From positions 1 to 64,000 of the forward strand of contig CAYZJB010000011.1 of the NCBI GenBank assembly GCA_964478735.1: 64,000 nucleotides of DNA, read 5' to 3'. Shown here in pieces: positions 19,856 through 29,425 of the stretch. The translations under genes were made by a program, and so were the position numbers. The stretch comes from CAYZJB01 sp964478735 (GTDB lineage: Bacteria > CLD3 > SB21). The notes below the pieces were generated by a model. That model did no database searches, had not been told where the DNA came from, and saw only the letters and a list, made by a program, of their open reading frames with translations. The stretch's first letter is position 1. Each line of letters begins with the position of its first letter.

Positions 19856-19861
19856 TATAAT
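19856..19861 (+). promoter_or_regulatory. Possible -10 element before the LolA-like gene
   Basis: TATAAT preceded directly by TG lies 21 bases before the ATG at 19883, in an AT-rich spacer after ftsK. No convincing -35 is present at 16-18 bases. Confidence 0.3.
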
Positions 19862-19882
19862 GGACTCATCTTAAGGAAGGTC

Positions 19883-20512
19883 ATGAATATAATTATCTCG
19901 ATAGTGTTGGCGTGTGCCGGTCTCGCCGCTCAGGGAGAGTCCGGTAAGGACGTCATCAAAAAGGTCCAGGACCGTTACAAAAAACTGAAGACGCTTGAAG
20001 TCGCATTCGACTACCATTTCCAGTGGAAACTTACGGGAAAACAGCAGAGTCTGACGGGAAAGCTGTTCTTCAAAAAAGAAAATTTCATCCGGTACGAACT
20101 CGGCCAACAGCTCAACGTAACGGACGGTGAAACCGTCTGGCAATATTCGGAAGCAAACAACCAAGTCATCGTCGACCGGCTGAAGAAGAACAGCAAGAGC
20201 CTTTTCCTTCCCAAATATTTTCTGTTTGAATACCTCGATAAATTTGTCGCGGAAATCATTCAGACGGAAACGATCAAGGGTCGTCCGGTGTACGTTATTA
20301 AAATGAATCCGAAAGATAAAGACGACTTTGTACAGAGTATGAAGGTCTGGATACCAGTGGATTCCTGGTTGACCGAGCGGGTGGAATATACCGATCTCGA
20401 AGGAAATGTCATTTCCTATACCTTTACGCACGTTGCGACGGATGTTTTTCTGGAGGAAAGGCTCTTCACGTTTAAGACGGATGCCGGGATGGACGTCATT
20501 GACTTACGCTGA
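19883..20512 (+). CDS. lolA: Outer-membrane lipoprotein carrier protein, LolA family
   Basis: A 209-residue exported protein with a short signal peptide (cleavage probably after AAQG near residue 18). The body matches the LolA/LolB fold: VIKKVQDRYKKLKTLEVAFDY at the start, GKLFFKKENFIRYEL, GETVWQYSEANNQVIV and a C-terminal VWIPVDSWLTERVEYTD. LolA ferries lipoproteins across the periplasm to the outer membrane. AAGGAAGG precedes the ATG at a good distance. It is the first gene of a run that continues into the polysaccharide export genes, with 9 bases to the next probable start. Confidence 0.82.
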   Translation: MNIIISIVLACAGLAAQGESGKDVIKKVQDRYKKLKTLEVAFDYHFQWKLTGKQQSLTGKLFFKKENFIRYELGQQLNVTDGETVWQYSEANNQVIVDRLKKNSKSLFLPKYFLFEYLDKFVAEIIQTETIKGRPVYVIKMNPKDKDDFVQSMKVWIPVDSWLTERVEYTDLEGNVISYTFTHVATDVFLEERLFTFKTDAGMDVIDLR

Positions 20513-20521
20513 AGGTGGTTT

Positions 20522-21538
20522 CTGAAGAAAAAAACCTGGTTTCTTTTCAATCTTGCAATCAGCGGACTGTTCATTGCCCTGGCGTTACGCGGTATCGATA
20601 TCGAATCGCTGTCCTCCAGTTTTGAAGGTATCCGCTGGCCCTATATTCTGCTTTCGGTGATCATGAACCTTTTCAGCTGCTGGGTCCGATCCTGGCGATT
20701 TCGTGAAATGACGGCGCCGATTCAACCGGTCAGTTTTTCGACGTCGTACACGTCCGTGATGGTAGGATTAATGGTCAACAACGTTTTACCCTTCCGACTG
20801 GGGGAATTGACGAGAGGTCATGTGTTAAAACGGCATGGCCGGCTGTCTTTTACGACATCGATGGGATTGATTGTCATTGAACGAATCATGGACGTACTTT
20901 CATTATTAATGATCTTTGGTACCCTGGTTTTTTTCTTTCCATTTCCGGAGTGGGTCCGGCGCGGAGGATGGACGGTACTGGGAATCGTCGTACTCATCAC
21001 GGCGGTGCTGTCGTTTACGGCGCGGCGGCCCGGATGGATCCTGATGGTTGTCGATACGGTCATATCGAAAGTTTCAAGACCGCTGGCCGCACGTTTGAAA
21101 CGCATGACCGGGTCCTTTGCGGAAGGAGTACGGTTTGAGCACGCATTGTCCGGATATGCCAGAATCACAGTGCAGACGATTGTGATCTGGGCATCGTATA
21201 TGACGTCAGTCTGGGCGATGTTTCCGGCCATGGGGTTTGACGAACGATACGGGCTCGGTTTTTTCGAGGGGATCGTCGTGATGGTGTTTTCGACGTTTGC
21301 CATTTTGATTCCTTCGGCGCCCGGTTACGTCGGAACGTTTCACGAGGTTGCCAAACAGAGTCTGATGTTTTTTCGCGTCCCGCGTGAGCCGGCGCTGGCG
21401 CTGGCGATTGTATTTCATGCCATTCATTATGTCGCCATTACCGGCATCGGTCTGGTCCTGTTCTTCAAGAGTCAACTGAATTTCGGCGAGACACTCAAGG
21501 CCGTCGAGTCGGATGCAAATGCAGAGGTTCAAGCATGA
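20522..21538 (+). CDS. Flippase-like integral membrane protein (LPG_synthase_TM / UPF0104), apparent CTG start
   Basis: The first ATG or GTG in this frame (20657-20663) would drop the first membrane helix. Reading upstream from it, the frame continues through WFLFNLAISGLFIALALRG, the expected first helix of this family, to a CTG at 20522. That codon is preceded by AAGGTGG 3 bases away. No ATG, GTG or TTG lies between 20522 and the in-frame stop that ends lolA at 20510-20512, so CTG is the only reasonable start. The 338-residue protein has about eight membrane segments and motifs NVLPFRLGELTRGHVLKRH and IPSAPGYVGTFHE, typical of the family. Members are linked to lysyl-PG synthesis or polyprenyl-sugar handling; here the polysaccharide context suggests lipid-linked glycans. 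Its stop overlaps the next ATG (ATGA). Confidence 0.8.
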   Translation: MKKKTWFLFNLAISGLFIALALRGIDIESLSSSFEGIRWPYILLSVIMNLFSCWVRSWRFREMTAPIQPVSFSTSYTSVMVGLMVNNVLPFRLGELTRGHVLKRHGRLSFTTSMGLIVIERIMDVLSLLMIFGTLVFFFPFPEWVRRGGWTVLGIVVLITAVLSFTARRPGWILMVVDTVISKVSRPLAARLKRMTGSFAEGVRFEHALSGYARITVQTIVIWASYMTSVWAMFPAMGFDERYGLGFFEGIVVMVFSTFAILIPSAPGYVGTFHEVAKQSLMFFRVPREPALALAIVFHAIHYVAITGIGLVLFFKSQLNFGETLKAVESDANAEVQA

Positions 21539-22491
21539 ATCGAGGTTTCGTTTTCCTGACGATGTTAGTTTGGGTCCCGAATTTTCTTTCCGCTCAGGAA
21601 AGTCCGACGGATACGACGTACCGTATTCCTAAAGTCGAACGACGCATTCGTCCCGCCGATCAACTCGTTGTGACGGTTTACGGGCATGACGAATTGCCCA
21701 AACTGGTCAAAGTCGAACCGGACGGGACCGTCAAATACCCGTTCATGAAAGACGTCAAAGTAGACGGTCTTACGCTCGAACAGATGGCCGGTGTGTTGTC
21801 CGCTCGTCTATCGCAGTACATCGGGGGCCGGGCAGAAGTGATTGTCACGTACGCAGAGAATGAACAGATCGAAGTTATTGTCCTTGGACAGGTCAACATG
21901 CCCGGCGCTCATAAAATGCCGCGAAACAACACCATTCAGGGTGCGATCGCGGCGGCCGGGGGAGCCACGTCGCGGAGCAATCTGAATGAAACCTTGTTGA
22001 TTCGCGTGAACCCGGAAACCGGACAACGCGAAGAATTTACCGTACCGATGGAATCGATCGTCATCGAAACCGGAGATATTCAAAAGCTCCCGGCGCTTCG
22101 CGACGGCGACATTATTTTTGTGCCGGCCGTCTATGGAGCCGTTTTTGTAAATGTACTGGGCGCCGTCCGCAGTCCGGGAAATTACGAGTTATTTCCCGGC
22201 GCCAACTTGATCGATGTAGTTTTTCTTGCGGGAGGACCGAGCGACGACGCGTCGCTCAGGACCATCAAACTCATCCGTCGCGTCGGTGCGGCACAAAACG
22301 AGCAGATTGTCGATGTGGAATCCGTTCTAAAGGCCAGAGGCGGACAGATGCCGAAGTTAGAACCGGGCGATATCGTTTTTGTACCGGCGCGTAAATTTAC
22401 CGTGAAGTCATTTTTTCAGATTCTGGGGTACGTCGCAACGATCGGAACGATTATACTGCTGTATTTTAATCTGAGGAACCAAAGCAACTAA
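21535..22491 (+). CDS. Polysaccharide export outer-membrane protein (Wza-like, SLBB domains)
   Basis: A 318-residue protein with signal peptide (MNRGFVFLTMLVWVPNFLSAQ). A Poly_export domain follows (about 35-110: IRPADQLVVTVYGHDELPK, VEPDGTVKYPFM), then two SLBB-like segments (EVIVLGQVNMPGAHKMP near 120, VFVNVLGAVRSPGNYELFPG near 205). A hydrophobic helix near residues 295-312 comes before the end, perhaps an outer-membrane helix as in Wza. The protein should form the export channel for capsule or exopolysaccharide and pair with the Wzc-like kinase encoded 8 bases downstream. It overlaps the flippase-like gene by ATGA. Confidence 0.9.
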   Translation: MNRGFVFLTMLVWVPNFLSAQESPTDTTYRIPKVERRIRPADQLVVTVYGHDELPKLVKVEPDGTVKYPFMKDVKVDGLTLEQMAGVLSARLSQYIGGRAEVIVTYAENEQIEVIVLGQVNMPGAHKMPRNNTIQGAIAAAGGATSRSNLNETLLIRVNPETGQREEFTVPMESIVIETGDIQKLPALRDGDIIFVPAVYGAVFVNVLGAVRSPGNYELFPGANLIDVVFLAGGPSDDASLRTIKLIRRVGAAQNEQIVDVESVLKARGGQMPKLEPGDIVFVPARKFTVKSFFQILGYVATIGTIILLYFNLRNQSN

Positions 22492-22499
22492 GAGCAATT

Positions 22500-24746
22500 A
22501 TGCAAGAATTTCAAGTCAAGCAGGGGCTCGACGCACAAGCGGTACTCGGTATTTTGCTGCGTCATAAATGGATCGTGCTGGTAACGTTTCTTACCTTTGC
22601 CGGTGTCGTTTCCTATTACTCCCTCTCGAAACCCACGCAATATGTGTCTTCCGCGGTCCTGTACTTCGACAATTCGACCAAAAACCCGGTTCTTGATATT
22701 CTTGGAAAAAATGCCGGCCTGCGGACGCTGGATATCGGGTATTATGATATTCTGATGAGCACGGACCATTTTAAAAAACGACTCCATACGGAATTGCGTC
22801 GTGACCTCTTTGAGCAGAAGGGTGAGTCGTATGTCGATGGCGTGGCCGATCTCATCGGTCAAAGTTCCGTCAACCTTCGGTCGTACAAGGAAACCAATCA
22901 GTTTATCGAGATCGTCGCGGTTTCGACGGATTCCTTTCTGGTTCGTCGCCTTGTGGACGTAGCAACCAATCTGTTGAAAACGCGCGCGGCCGAGCTCGAC
23001 CGCGAAGACCTGGATGCAAGTGTCCTGTTTATCGACGATCAGATTGAGGTGACCAAAACCAATCTCGAAAAGACGGAACTGTCGCTGCAGGCGTTGAAGA
23101 AAAAAACAGACGCCATTGCTGGCGAAGCGGAGGGGCCTTTGAACAAGGTCATTCTGATGAAAGAAAAATTGGCCGAATTGGAGACGCAAGTCCAGATCCG
23201 TTCGTCCAACTTACAGGCGCTCAATGCCCAGTTGGACAGTATCCAACGGCGGATGACAGGGCAAGGCATTGGTCCCGGAAAAGAATCGCAGGATGAGAAA
23301 CGACTTAAAACTCAGATCGAAGATTTGCAGGCCCGGAAGGCGGCGATTCTCCAGCGGGCCGGTGGTGGCAATGACGGCGAGTTGGAAAGAATCGACGCGG
23401 ATATCGTCAAACTTCGTGAACAGTATGTCACGTTGCTTTCGTCATACACGCCTTCCAGCGAGCTGTCGACCGCCGGGGATCTGAATGAACTATGGAAAAG
23501 CATTTTTACAAAAAAGAACAATGAAGAAGTTGAATTGTTCATCTTGAAAGCACAGGCACGGCTGTACAGCGGATTGATTCGGAATTTCGAACTGAAGAAT
23601 CCCAATCTGCTGCAAGACGCGATCGATATGACGCGGCTCAATCGGTCCAAGCAGGTGTTCGAGGAGACGTTGAATTCTCTCATCAAACAAAAGGAAAATT
23701 TTTCTATCCAGATGTTCGGAACGACAGGTAATTTGAAAATCGTTGATCCGGCCAAGCCTCCGATTGCCATCTACCGTAACGTCTACACGGCGATCCTTGT
23801 GGGATCGATGTTGGGTCTGCTGATCGGCGTGGCGCTGGCGTTCGGTATTGAATACCTCGATACGACGATTCGGAATCAAGAAGCGATCGCGGCAATTACG
23901 AATATTCCCGTGATCGGCTTCATCCCGCCGATCGAACCCGAAGTGTCAAACAACGGGGCGCCCTCCCTGAAAGACCAACTGGTGAAAAAAATTAAAAAAA
24001 TTAAACGTGAGGGGCTTCATGAGGACGAGGACAAAAACCTGCTGCGAAAGCGGGCGATGATTTCACAGTTCAATCCCAGATCGTTTGTGTCTGAAAGTTA
24101 CCGTACGTTGAGAACGAACATCCAATTTGCCAACATTGACTCGCCCATACAATCGATTGTCATTGGAAGTTCCGGTCCCGGTGAAGGAAAAACGACTACC
24201 GCGGTAAATCTTGCCATCTCATTTGCCGATATGGGGTTACAGGTGTGTCTGGTCGACGCCGATTTGCGGAAGCCCAAGCATCACATACTTTTCGATATCC
24301 AGGACAGTCAGGGTCTGGCCGATTGTATTCTGGCCGGTGCCAGTGTAGAAGGAGTGACCAAACCGACGAGAATCAAGAATTTGAAGCTTCTGACGAACGG
24401 AACGAACGCGCTCAACCATCCGGAGATTTTTTCGTCGATGAAGATGAGGCATTTGATGGACGATCTGAAGGCCCGTTACGATATGGTGATCTACGATACG
24501 CCGCCGATTTTGCTGTTGACGGATTCCATTATTCTCTCGAGTCGTGTCGATGGAGTCATTCTGGTCGTCAAACACGGTCTGACCGAGCGAACCAGCCTCC
24601 AGGAGGCGATTTCCGCTCTCAAAAACGTTCGAGCCAATATTCTCGGCATTATGCTTAACGGATATGAGACAGAGCGCAAGGGATATTACCGCCATGCCCG
24701 TGAGCAGTACTATCAGGATACGATCAAAGAAGAAACGCCGGTATGA
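22500..24746 (+). CDS. Polysaccharide co-polymerase / bacterial tyrosine kinase (Wzc-like)
   Basis: A 748-residue inner-membrane protein. A Wzz-type chain-length domain runs from a first membrane helix (about 26-46) to a second (about 425-447), with a long coiled-coil region between. The cytoplasmic C-terminal half is a BY-kinase: Walker A GSSGPGEGKTTTAVN, Walker A' VCLVDADLRKPK and Walker B MVIYDTPPILLL. The last 30 residues hold a tyrosine cluster (GYETERKGYYRHAREQYYQD), the usual autophosphorylation site. It should control polymer length and export together with the Wza-like protein. Its stop overlaps the epimerase start by ATGA. Confidence 0.93.
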   Translation: MQEFQVKQGLDAQAVLGILLRHKWIVLVTFLTFAGVVSYYSLSKPTQYVSSAVLYFDNSTKNPVLDILGKNAGLRTLDIGYYDILMSTDHFKKRLHTELRRDLFEQKGESYVDGVADLIGQSSVNLRSYKETNQFIEIVAVSTDSFLVRRLVDVATNLLKTRAAELDREDLDASVLFIDDQIEVTKTNLEKTELSLQALKKKTDAIAGEAEGPLNKVILMKEKLAELETQVQIRSSNLQALNAQLDSIQRRMTGQGIGPGKESQDEKRLKTQIEDLQARKAAILQRAGGGNDGELERIDADIVKLREQYVTLLSSYTPSSELSTAGDLNELWKSIFTKKNNEEVELFILKAQARLYSGLIRNFELKNPNLLQDAIDMTRLNRSKQVFEETLNSLIKQKENFSIQMFGTTGNLKIVDPAKPPIAIYRNVYTAILVGSMLGLLIGVALAFGIEYLDTTIRNQEAIAAITNIPVIGFIPPIEPEVSNNGAPSLKDQLVKKIKKIKREGLHEDEDKNLLRKRAMISQFNPRSFVSESYRTLRTNIQFANIDSPIQSIVIGSSGPGEGKTTTAVNLAISFADMGLQVCLVDADLRKPKHHILFDIQDSQGLADCILAGASVEGVTKPTRIKNLKLLTNGTNALNHPEIFSSMKMRHLMDDLKARYDMVIYDTPPILLLTDSIILSSRVDGVILVVKHGLTERTSLQEAISALKNVRANILGIMLNGYETERKGYYRHAREQYYQDTIKEETPV

Positions 24747-25711
24747 ACATTCTCGTGACTGGAGCAGCGGGGTTCATCGGCTCTCATACGTGCGAAGCTC
24801 TGCTCGCGGCGGGACATGAGGTCACAGGTCTGGATAATTTCGATTCGTTTTACAGTCCATCCGTCAAAGAAATGAACCTGGCGATATGCCGGGATCACAA
24901 ATCGTTTTTACTGATCCGCGGCGATCTTTTGGACGTTGAAAAGATCGACGAATTGTTGTCGTCTCGATCGTATGACTTGGTTATTCACCTGGCGGCGAGG
25001 GCTGGCGTCCGTCCATCGATCCTCGATCCGTTGTTGTACGTCCGCAACAATGTCGATGCGACCGTCATTCTCCTGGAAGCCATGCGGCGGCACGGCGTTT
25101 CCAAATGCCTTCTGGCATCTTCGTCTTCGGTTTATGGAAACAATCCGAAAGTTCCATTTTCCGAAGGGAACAACGTTGATCGCCCGATCTCCCCGTATGC
25201 CTCAACGAAAAAAGCGTGTGAAGAGCTGGCTTACACATACCATCATTTGTACGGCTTGAACGTATTTTGTCTTCGTTTTTTTACAGTTTACGGCCCCCGA
25301 CAGCGCCCGGAGATGGCCATCCACAAGTTTACGCGTGAGATCGACGAAGGAAAACCGGTAACGCTTTTCGGTGACGGGAGTTCGTCGCGCGATTATACAT
25401 TTATTTCGGACATTGTGGCTGGCGTCATGGCGGCCGTAGAACGAGTCAACGGTTACGAAATCATCAATCTGGGCGGATCATCGATGATTTCGCTTTTGGA
25501 ACTCCTTCGCCTGATCGAGCGCTCGATGGGGAAGGAAGCCCGGATCGTGTGGCGTGAAAACCAGCAGGGCGACGTTGAACGGACGTGGGCGGATGTTACC
25601 AAAGCGAAAACATTACTTGGGTTTGAACCTACCGTTTCAGTCGAGGCGGGTGTCCGACGATTTGTAGATTGGTACATGAACGAGCATAAAGTCTCGATCG
25701 TCCCTCGATGA
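24743..25711 (+). CDS. NAD-dependent epimerase, UDP-glucuronate 4-epimerase-like
   Basis: A 322-residue extended short-chain dehydrogenase. It has the NAD motif GAAGFIGSH (residues 7-15), LDNFDSFYSP near 34-43 (the signature seen in UDP-glucuronate 4-epimerases), the catalytic Ser region SSSSVYG and YASTKK with catalytic Tyr and Lys, and RFFTVYGPRQRPEMA. The likely reaction is UDP-glucuronate to UDP-galacturonate, supplying a sugar acid for the polymer, though UDP-glucose 4-epimerase activity cannot be excluded. Both ends overlap neighbours by ATGA. Confidence 0.85.
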   Translation: MNILVTGAAGFIGSHTCEALLAAGHEVTGLDNFDSFYSPSVKEMNLAICRDHKSFLLIRGDLLDVEKIDELLSSRSYDLVIHLAARAGVRPSILDPLLYVRNNVDATVILLEAMRRHGVSKCLLASSSSVYGNNPKVPFSEGNNVDRPISPYASTKKACEELAYTYHHLYGLNVFCLRFFTVYGPRQRPEMAIHKFTREIDEGKPVTLFGDGSSSRDYTFISDIVAGVMAAVERVNGYEIINLGGSSMISLLELLRLIERSMGKEARIVWRENQQGDVERTWADVTKAKTLLGFEPTVSVEAGVRRFVDWYMNEHKVSIVPR

Positions 25712-26904
25712 TTTTGAAAATCCTCCTTATTCTTGCACTTGCCCTTTTTCTCAGCGTGCATATTCGCATCAACGACGATTATGAAAAAAAGAAGGACCCT
25801 TATGACTACGTTCACACCGGGCGGTCGCTCGTCCGTGGAGATGGACTTCTTTTTCATAACCGGGCGTACGTGATTCACCCACCGGGATTCAGCCTGGCGG
25901 CCGGAGGCCTAAACGTTTTTTGCCGTGATTCACAAATGGCTGGAATTTGTGCCAGCCTGGTCTTTTTTATTGTTTCCATTTTTTTCGTCTACCGGATTGC
26001 GGATCGGATGTTCGGGCATTCCTTTTGGGCGGGTCTCACCCTTGTCTTTTTTTGCGGAAATACGGTGGTTCTGGATCAGGCCGTCAACGGACGGGCGGAA
26101 AGTTTATTTGTATGTTTAATGACGGCACTGGTTTATATGACCCTATCGATGGGGCATCGCATTTTTTCGAGTTTTATCCCGTGTGTCATGAATGCGGCGC
26201 TTGCCGCGTTGCTTTATTATGTGCGCCCGGAGGGTGCTCTTGTCGCCGCGGTTGTCGGAGCATGGACGTGGTGCCGTGCCGTACCCCAGCGCCGCGTACA
26301 ATATGCGATGACCTGGCTTACGACCGTTGCGGTCCTTTGGATTCCATACTTCCTTTTTCTTAAGGAAGCGACAGCGGCCTGGCAGTTTTCCGGAAAAACG
26401 ACCATCAATCTGGTGATGGGAGAATTGCAAAGTCCGTATCAAGGCGGCACCGGGGGACCCCGTTACGACATTATTCAAAAAGTGATCAGCGACCCACAAG
26501 CATCGTCCGGGGCATGGAATTATCTGACGACAAATTCGACGAGTATCCTTTCGAGAATCCCGACCAACGCATCGACTCTTTTCAGCCATCTCATCCACTC
26601 ATGGTCGGCGATCGGTTTACTCTTGGCGGCATGTGGAGCGTGGGCCTTCCCGGAAAAATATCGAGGACTTGTATTGGGCCTGCTCGGAATACTCTTTGTT
26701 TATCTGGCCTTTTTAATACTTGGTCGCGTCATTGCCGCGTATCACTGGATTTTTTGTCTGCTCGCCGTAGCAGGTTTACGATCGCTCCTGAAGGGTGTGG
26801 AGAATTGGGCAATCACGAAGCGGTACGCCGCGGGAATAGTGTTCCTGATTACTCTCTACGCGATGCGATATAGCACGATCGCCCTGTGGGGAGGAATCGG
26901 ATGA
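25708..26904 (+). CDS. Polytopic membrane protein, probable GT-C-type glycosyltransferase
   Basis: A 398-residue protein with about nine or ten membrane helices. After the first helix comes an acidic loop INDDYEKKKDPYDYV and then IHPPGFSLAAGGL. This arrangement (acidic pair after helix 1, then PPG and a helix) is that of GT-C lipid-sugar-using transferases such as the ArnT/PMT family. It has no recognised polymerase signature, but no other Wzy candidate occurs in the cluster, so a Wzy-like role is also possible. ATGA overlaps with the epimerase upstream and the flippase downstream put it firmly in the polysaccharide operon. Confidence 0.6.
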   Translation: MILKILLILALALFLSVHIRINDDYEKKKDPYDYVHTGRSLVRGDGLLFHNRAYVIHPPGFSLAAGGLNVFCRDSQMAGICASLVFFIVSIFFVYRIADRMFGHSFWAGLTLVFFCGNTVVLDQAVNGRAESLFVCLMTALVYMTLSMGHRIFSSFIPCVMNAALAALLYYVRPEGALVAAVVGAWTWCRAVPQRRVQYAMTWLTTVAVLWIPYFLFLKEATAAWQFSGKTTINLVMGELQSPYQGGTGGPRYDIIQKVISDPQASSGAWNYLTTNSTSILSRIPTNASTLFSHLIHSWSAIGLLLAACGAWAFPEKYRGLVLGLLGILFVYLAFLILGRVIAAYHWIFCLLAVAGLRSLLKGVENWAITKRYAAGIVFLITLYAMRYSTIALWGGIG

Positions 26905-28430
26905 GCCAGGGATCGAATGAACTCAAGCAGATCTCACGAGGTGCGATCATTGCATCCGCCGGGCTTTTTGTAAGTCAGTATCTCCTGAGCCCATTGATCG
27001 GGATTCTCAATACCCGAATCCTGGGGGCCCATCAATACGGGTTGTTTTCACTCGCGTCCGGTATCATAGCCATTTTTGCGTCATTCCCATTGATGGGGAT
27101 GCATGACGGTTTGATTAAATTTTTGCCGTCATATTTGAGCGCCGGTGAAATCTCCAAGGTCAAGGGGCTGTTCTTTTTTGCATGGCGCGTGTTGTCCGTT
27201 GGTGGCGCTCTCTTTGTTGTGCTGTGTGTTATATCTACCCGGCATATTTCTACCGTGATTTATGACGAACCGGAAATGCAGGTGATTCTATACTCGGTTT
27301 CCATTGTCATTTTACTCAATAATTATCAATATCTGTTTGCCAGCCTGTTTGCGTCCCTTCGGGACATTACTCGCCGCACATTGATCAAATACATTTATCC
27401 GAACGTTACCAAGTTGATTGTTCTCATCGCCGTTTTTTTTCTTGATGCCGGTCTGCCTGGAGTTATTGCGGCCGTTCTCGCCAGTGCATTGATGCAGGTC
27501 GTCATGGGGGTTGTCTATTCACGTCGTCTGTTCCCGACGCTCTACGATCGGGAGGTCCCTGCAAATTTTTCCGCGCCGGACAAAAAGGACTTCATGGCAT
27601 TTTCGCTTCCGCTGTACATGACTTTATTTGTTGACATTCTTTTTCAGCAAACCGACGGCTTGATGATCGGTTATTTTTCAGACGCGAAGCACGTCGGAAT
27701 TTACGAAGTGGCTTTTCGTGTGACGCCCTTTATTTTATTTCCCATGGGCGGTATGTCTCAGGTTTTTCAACCGATTTTATCCGAAAGTTTTGCAACGGGT
27801 CAACTTCATAAAGTTGGTGAACTGTATCGGAGCGTAACGAAGATTGTGACCACGCTGACCGTGCCCATATTGATTTCGATCCTGACGTTTACCGAGGAAC
27901 TGTTGTCGATTTTCGGTTCGGAGTTCCGTCAGGGGGCGTCTTGTTTGATGATTCTCAGTGTCGGTTTTTTCGTCCAGGCAGCTACCGGACACACGACAGC
28001 GCTGATCGTCTTGTCCGGTCGTCCTCGCTGGCTTCTCATAAATAACACCGCCGCCATGGTTGTGAATATCCTTTTGAACTACGTCCTGATCCAGAAATAT
28101 AGCATTGTCGGTGCCGCCCTGGCGACAGCGATTTCGATTTCGTTGAGCAACCTGGCACAGCTCACGATGGTTTATCGTCTATTCGGCTTTCATCCGTACA
28201 CGGTATCGTATTGGAAAATTATTCTTGCAGCCGCGGCAGGGACATTCGTTTTTGTAGGACTGAAATCGGCTCAGGTCACCAGTCCGTTGGCGTTTTTGGT
28301 TTTTATTTGCGTCGGCATTTCGATATATTTTTTCCTACTGTGGAAAATCGGATTGGATGAACAGGAAAAAATGCTCGTCCAGGCTTTTCAGAGAAAGCTC
28401 AAATCATTAGTCGGGATGAGAGGTCAGTAA
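26901..28430 (+). CDS. Oligosaccharide flippase (Wzx / MATE-like)
   Basis: From the ATG at 26901 (ATGA overlap with the preceding gene) this is a 509-residue protein with about 14 membrane helices. The N-terminal ISRGAIIASAGLFVSQYLL and the following helix with ILNTRILGAHQYGLFSLA are typical of Wzx-type polysaccharide flippases. It should move undecaprenyl-linked repeat units across the inner membrane. An upstream in-frame start only adds five residues and ignores the overlap. The stop overlaps the next gene as TAATG. Confidence 0.88.
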   Translation: MSQGSNELKQISRGAIIASAGLFVSQYLLSPLIGILNTRILGAHQYGLFSLASGIIAIFASFPLMGMHDGLIKFLPSYLSAGEISKVKGLFFFAWRVLSVGGALFVVLCVISTRHISTVIYDEPEMQVILYSVSIVILLNNYQYLFASLFASLRDITRRTLIKYIYPNVTKLIVLIAVFFLDAGLPGVIAAVLASALMQVVMGVVYSRRLFPTLYDREVPANFSAPDKKDFMAFSLPLYMTLFVDILFQQTDGLMIGYFSDAKHVGIYEVAFRVTPFILFPMGGMSQVFQPILSESFATGQLHKVGELYRSVTKIVTTLTVPILISILTFTEELLSIFGSEFRQGASCLMILSVGFFVQAATGHTTALIVLSGRPRWLLINNTAAMVVNILLNYVLIQKYSIVGAALATAISISLSNLAQLTMVYRLFGFHPYTVSYWKIILAAAAGTFVFVGLKSAQVTSPLAFLVFICVGISIYFFLLWKIGLDEQEKMLVQAFQRKLKSLVGMRGQ

Positions 28431-29425
28431 TGGCATCGGATTGGAAATCTCGCCGTGTTCTGGTGACCGGCGCCGGGGGGTTTATAGGAAGCCACTTGAC
28501 GGAAGATCTGGTTCGCCGTGGGGCCCGGGTACGTTGTCTCGTTCGCTACAATGGGAGGAATGACTGGGGGCATCTTGAATCTCTCTCGGACGAAGTAAAG
28601 AACGAACTGGAGGTTGTGTTGGGCGACATCCAGGATTCAGGACTCATGCAAAAAACGGTGGAAAATTGTGATACGGTCTTTCATCTCGCCTCTCTGATCG
28701 CCATACCGTATTCGTACGTGGCCCCTCAAAGCTATGTCGCCACAAACATTTATGGAACATTGAACCTTCTGGAAGCGGCTCGAAAGGCCAACGTTCAAAC
28801 ATTTATTCACACATCGACGAGCGAAACCTATGGAACGGCGATGTATACGCCCATCGACGAACGCCATCCTTTGCAAGGGCAATCGCCTTACGCCGCAACG
28901 AAAATCGGCGCCGATAAATTGGCGGAAAGTTACTTCCGATCCTTTGACCTGCCGGTGGTGACGTTGCGCCCGTTCAATACATTTGGACCTAGGCAATCCG
29001 CCCGGGCAGTTATACCGACGATTATTGCCCAGGCGCTCAATGGCGATGACGTGCAACTGGGAGCGTTGGATCCTGTGCGGGACCTGACTTTTGTGAAGGA
29101 TACGGTAGCGGCTTTCATTCGTACCGCCGAGGTCAATGGAATCGCGGGGGAGGTGATCAATGTCGGCCAGGGGTACGGCATCCGCATCGATGAACTCGTC
29201 AAGAAAATTGGCGAGGTCATGGGTAAACAATTGACCATTCATTCGGATTCCACGCGATATCGGCCGGCCAAAAGCGAAGTGATGAAGCTGGTCTGTGATG
29301 CGACCAAAGCGCGTGACCTTTTAGGTTGGAAGCCGGAGTGGACATTGGAAGCCGGTTTGTCGGACACCGTAGAGGCGATCAAAAATGTGATCGGTACGTA
29401 CAAAGGGGGTAAATTTGCATTGTAG
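28430..29425 (+). CDS. NAD-dependent sugar-nucleotide 4,6-dehydratase, LegB-like
   Basis: A 331-residue short-chain dehydrogenase with GAGGFIGSHLTEDLVRRG, LGDIQDSGLM, FHLASLIAIPYSYVAPQSY, HTSTSETYGTA, YAATKIGADKLAESY (catalytic Tyr and Lys) and RPFNTFGPRQSARAVIPT. The combination IAIPYSY plus RPFNTFGPRQSARA is, as I recall it, that of the LegB group, which makes UDP-4-keto-6-deoxy-GlcNAc in legionaminic-type pathways. Related dTDP- and GDP-sugar dehydratases are alternatives, and the downstream FdtA/DegT module would normally use a dTDP-sugar. Its ATG overlaps the flippase stop (TAATG). The 117 bases to the next gene hold nothing recognised. Confidence 0.82.
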   Translation: MASDWKSRRVLVTGAGGFIGSHLTEDLVRRGARVRCLVRYNGRNDWGHLESLSDEVKNELEVVLGDIQDSGLMQKTVENCDTVFHLASLIAIPYSYVAPQSYVATNIYGTLNLLEAARKANVQTFIHTSTSETYGTAMYTPIDERHPLQGQSPYAATKIGADKLAESYFRSFDLPVVTLRPFNTFGPRQSARAVIPTIIAQALNGDDVQLGALDPVRDLTFVKDTVAAFIRTAEVNGIAGEVINVGQGYGIRIDELVKKIGEVMGKQLTIHSDSTRYRPAKSEVMKLVCDATKARDLLGWKPEWTLEAGLSDTVEAIKNVIGTYKGGKFAL

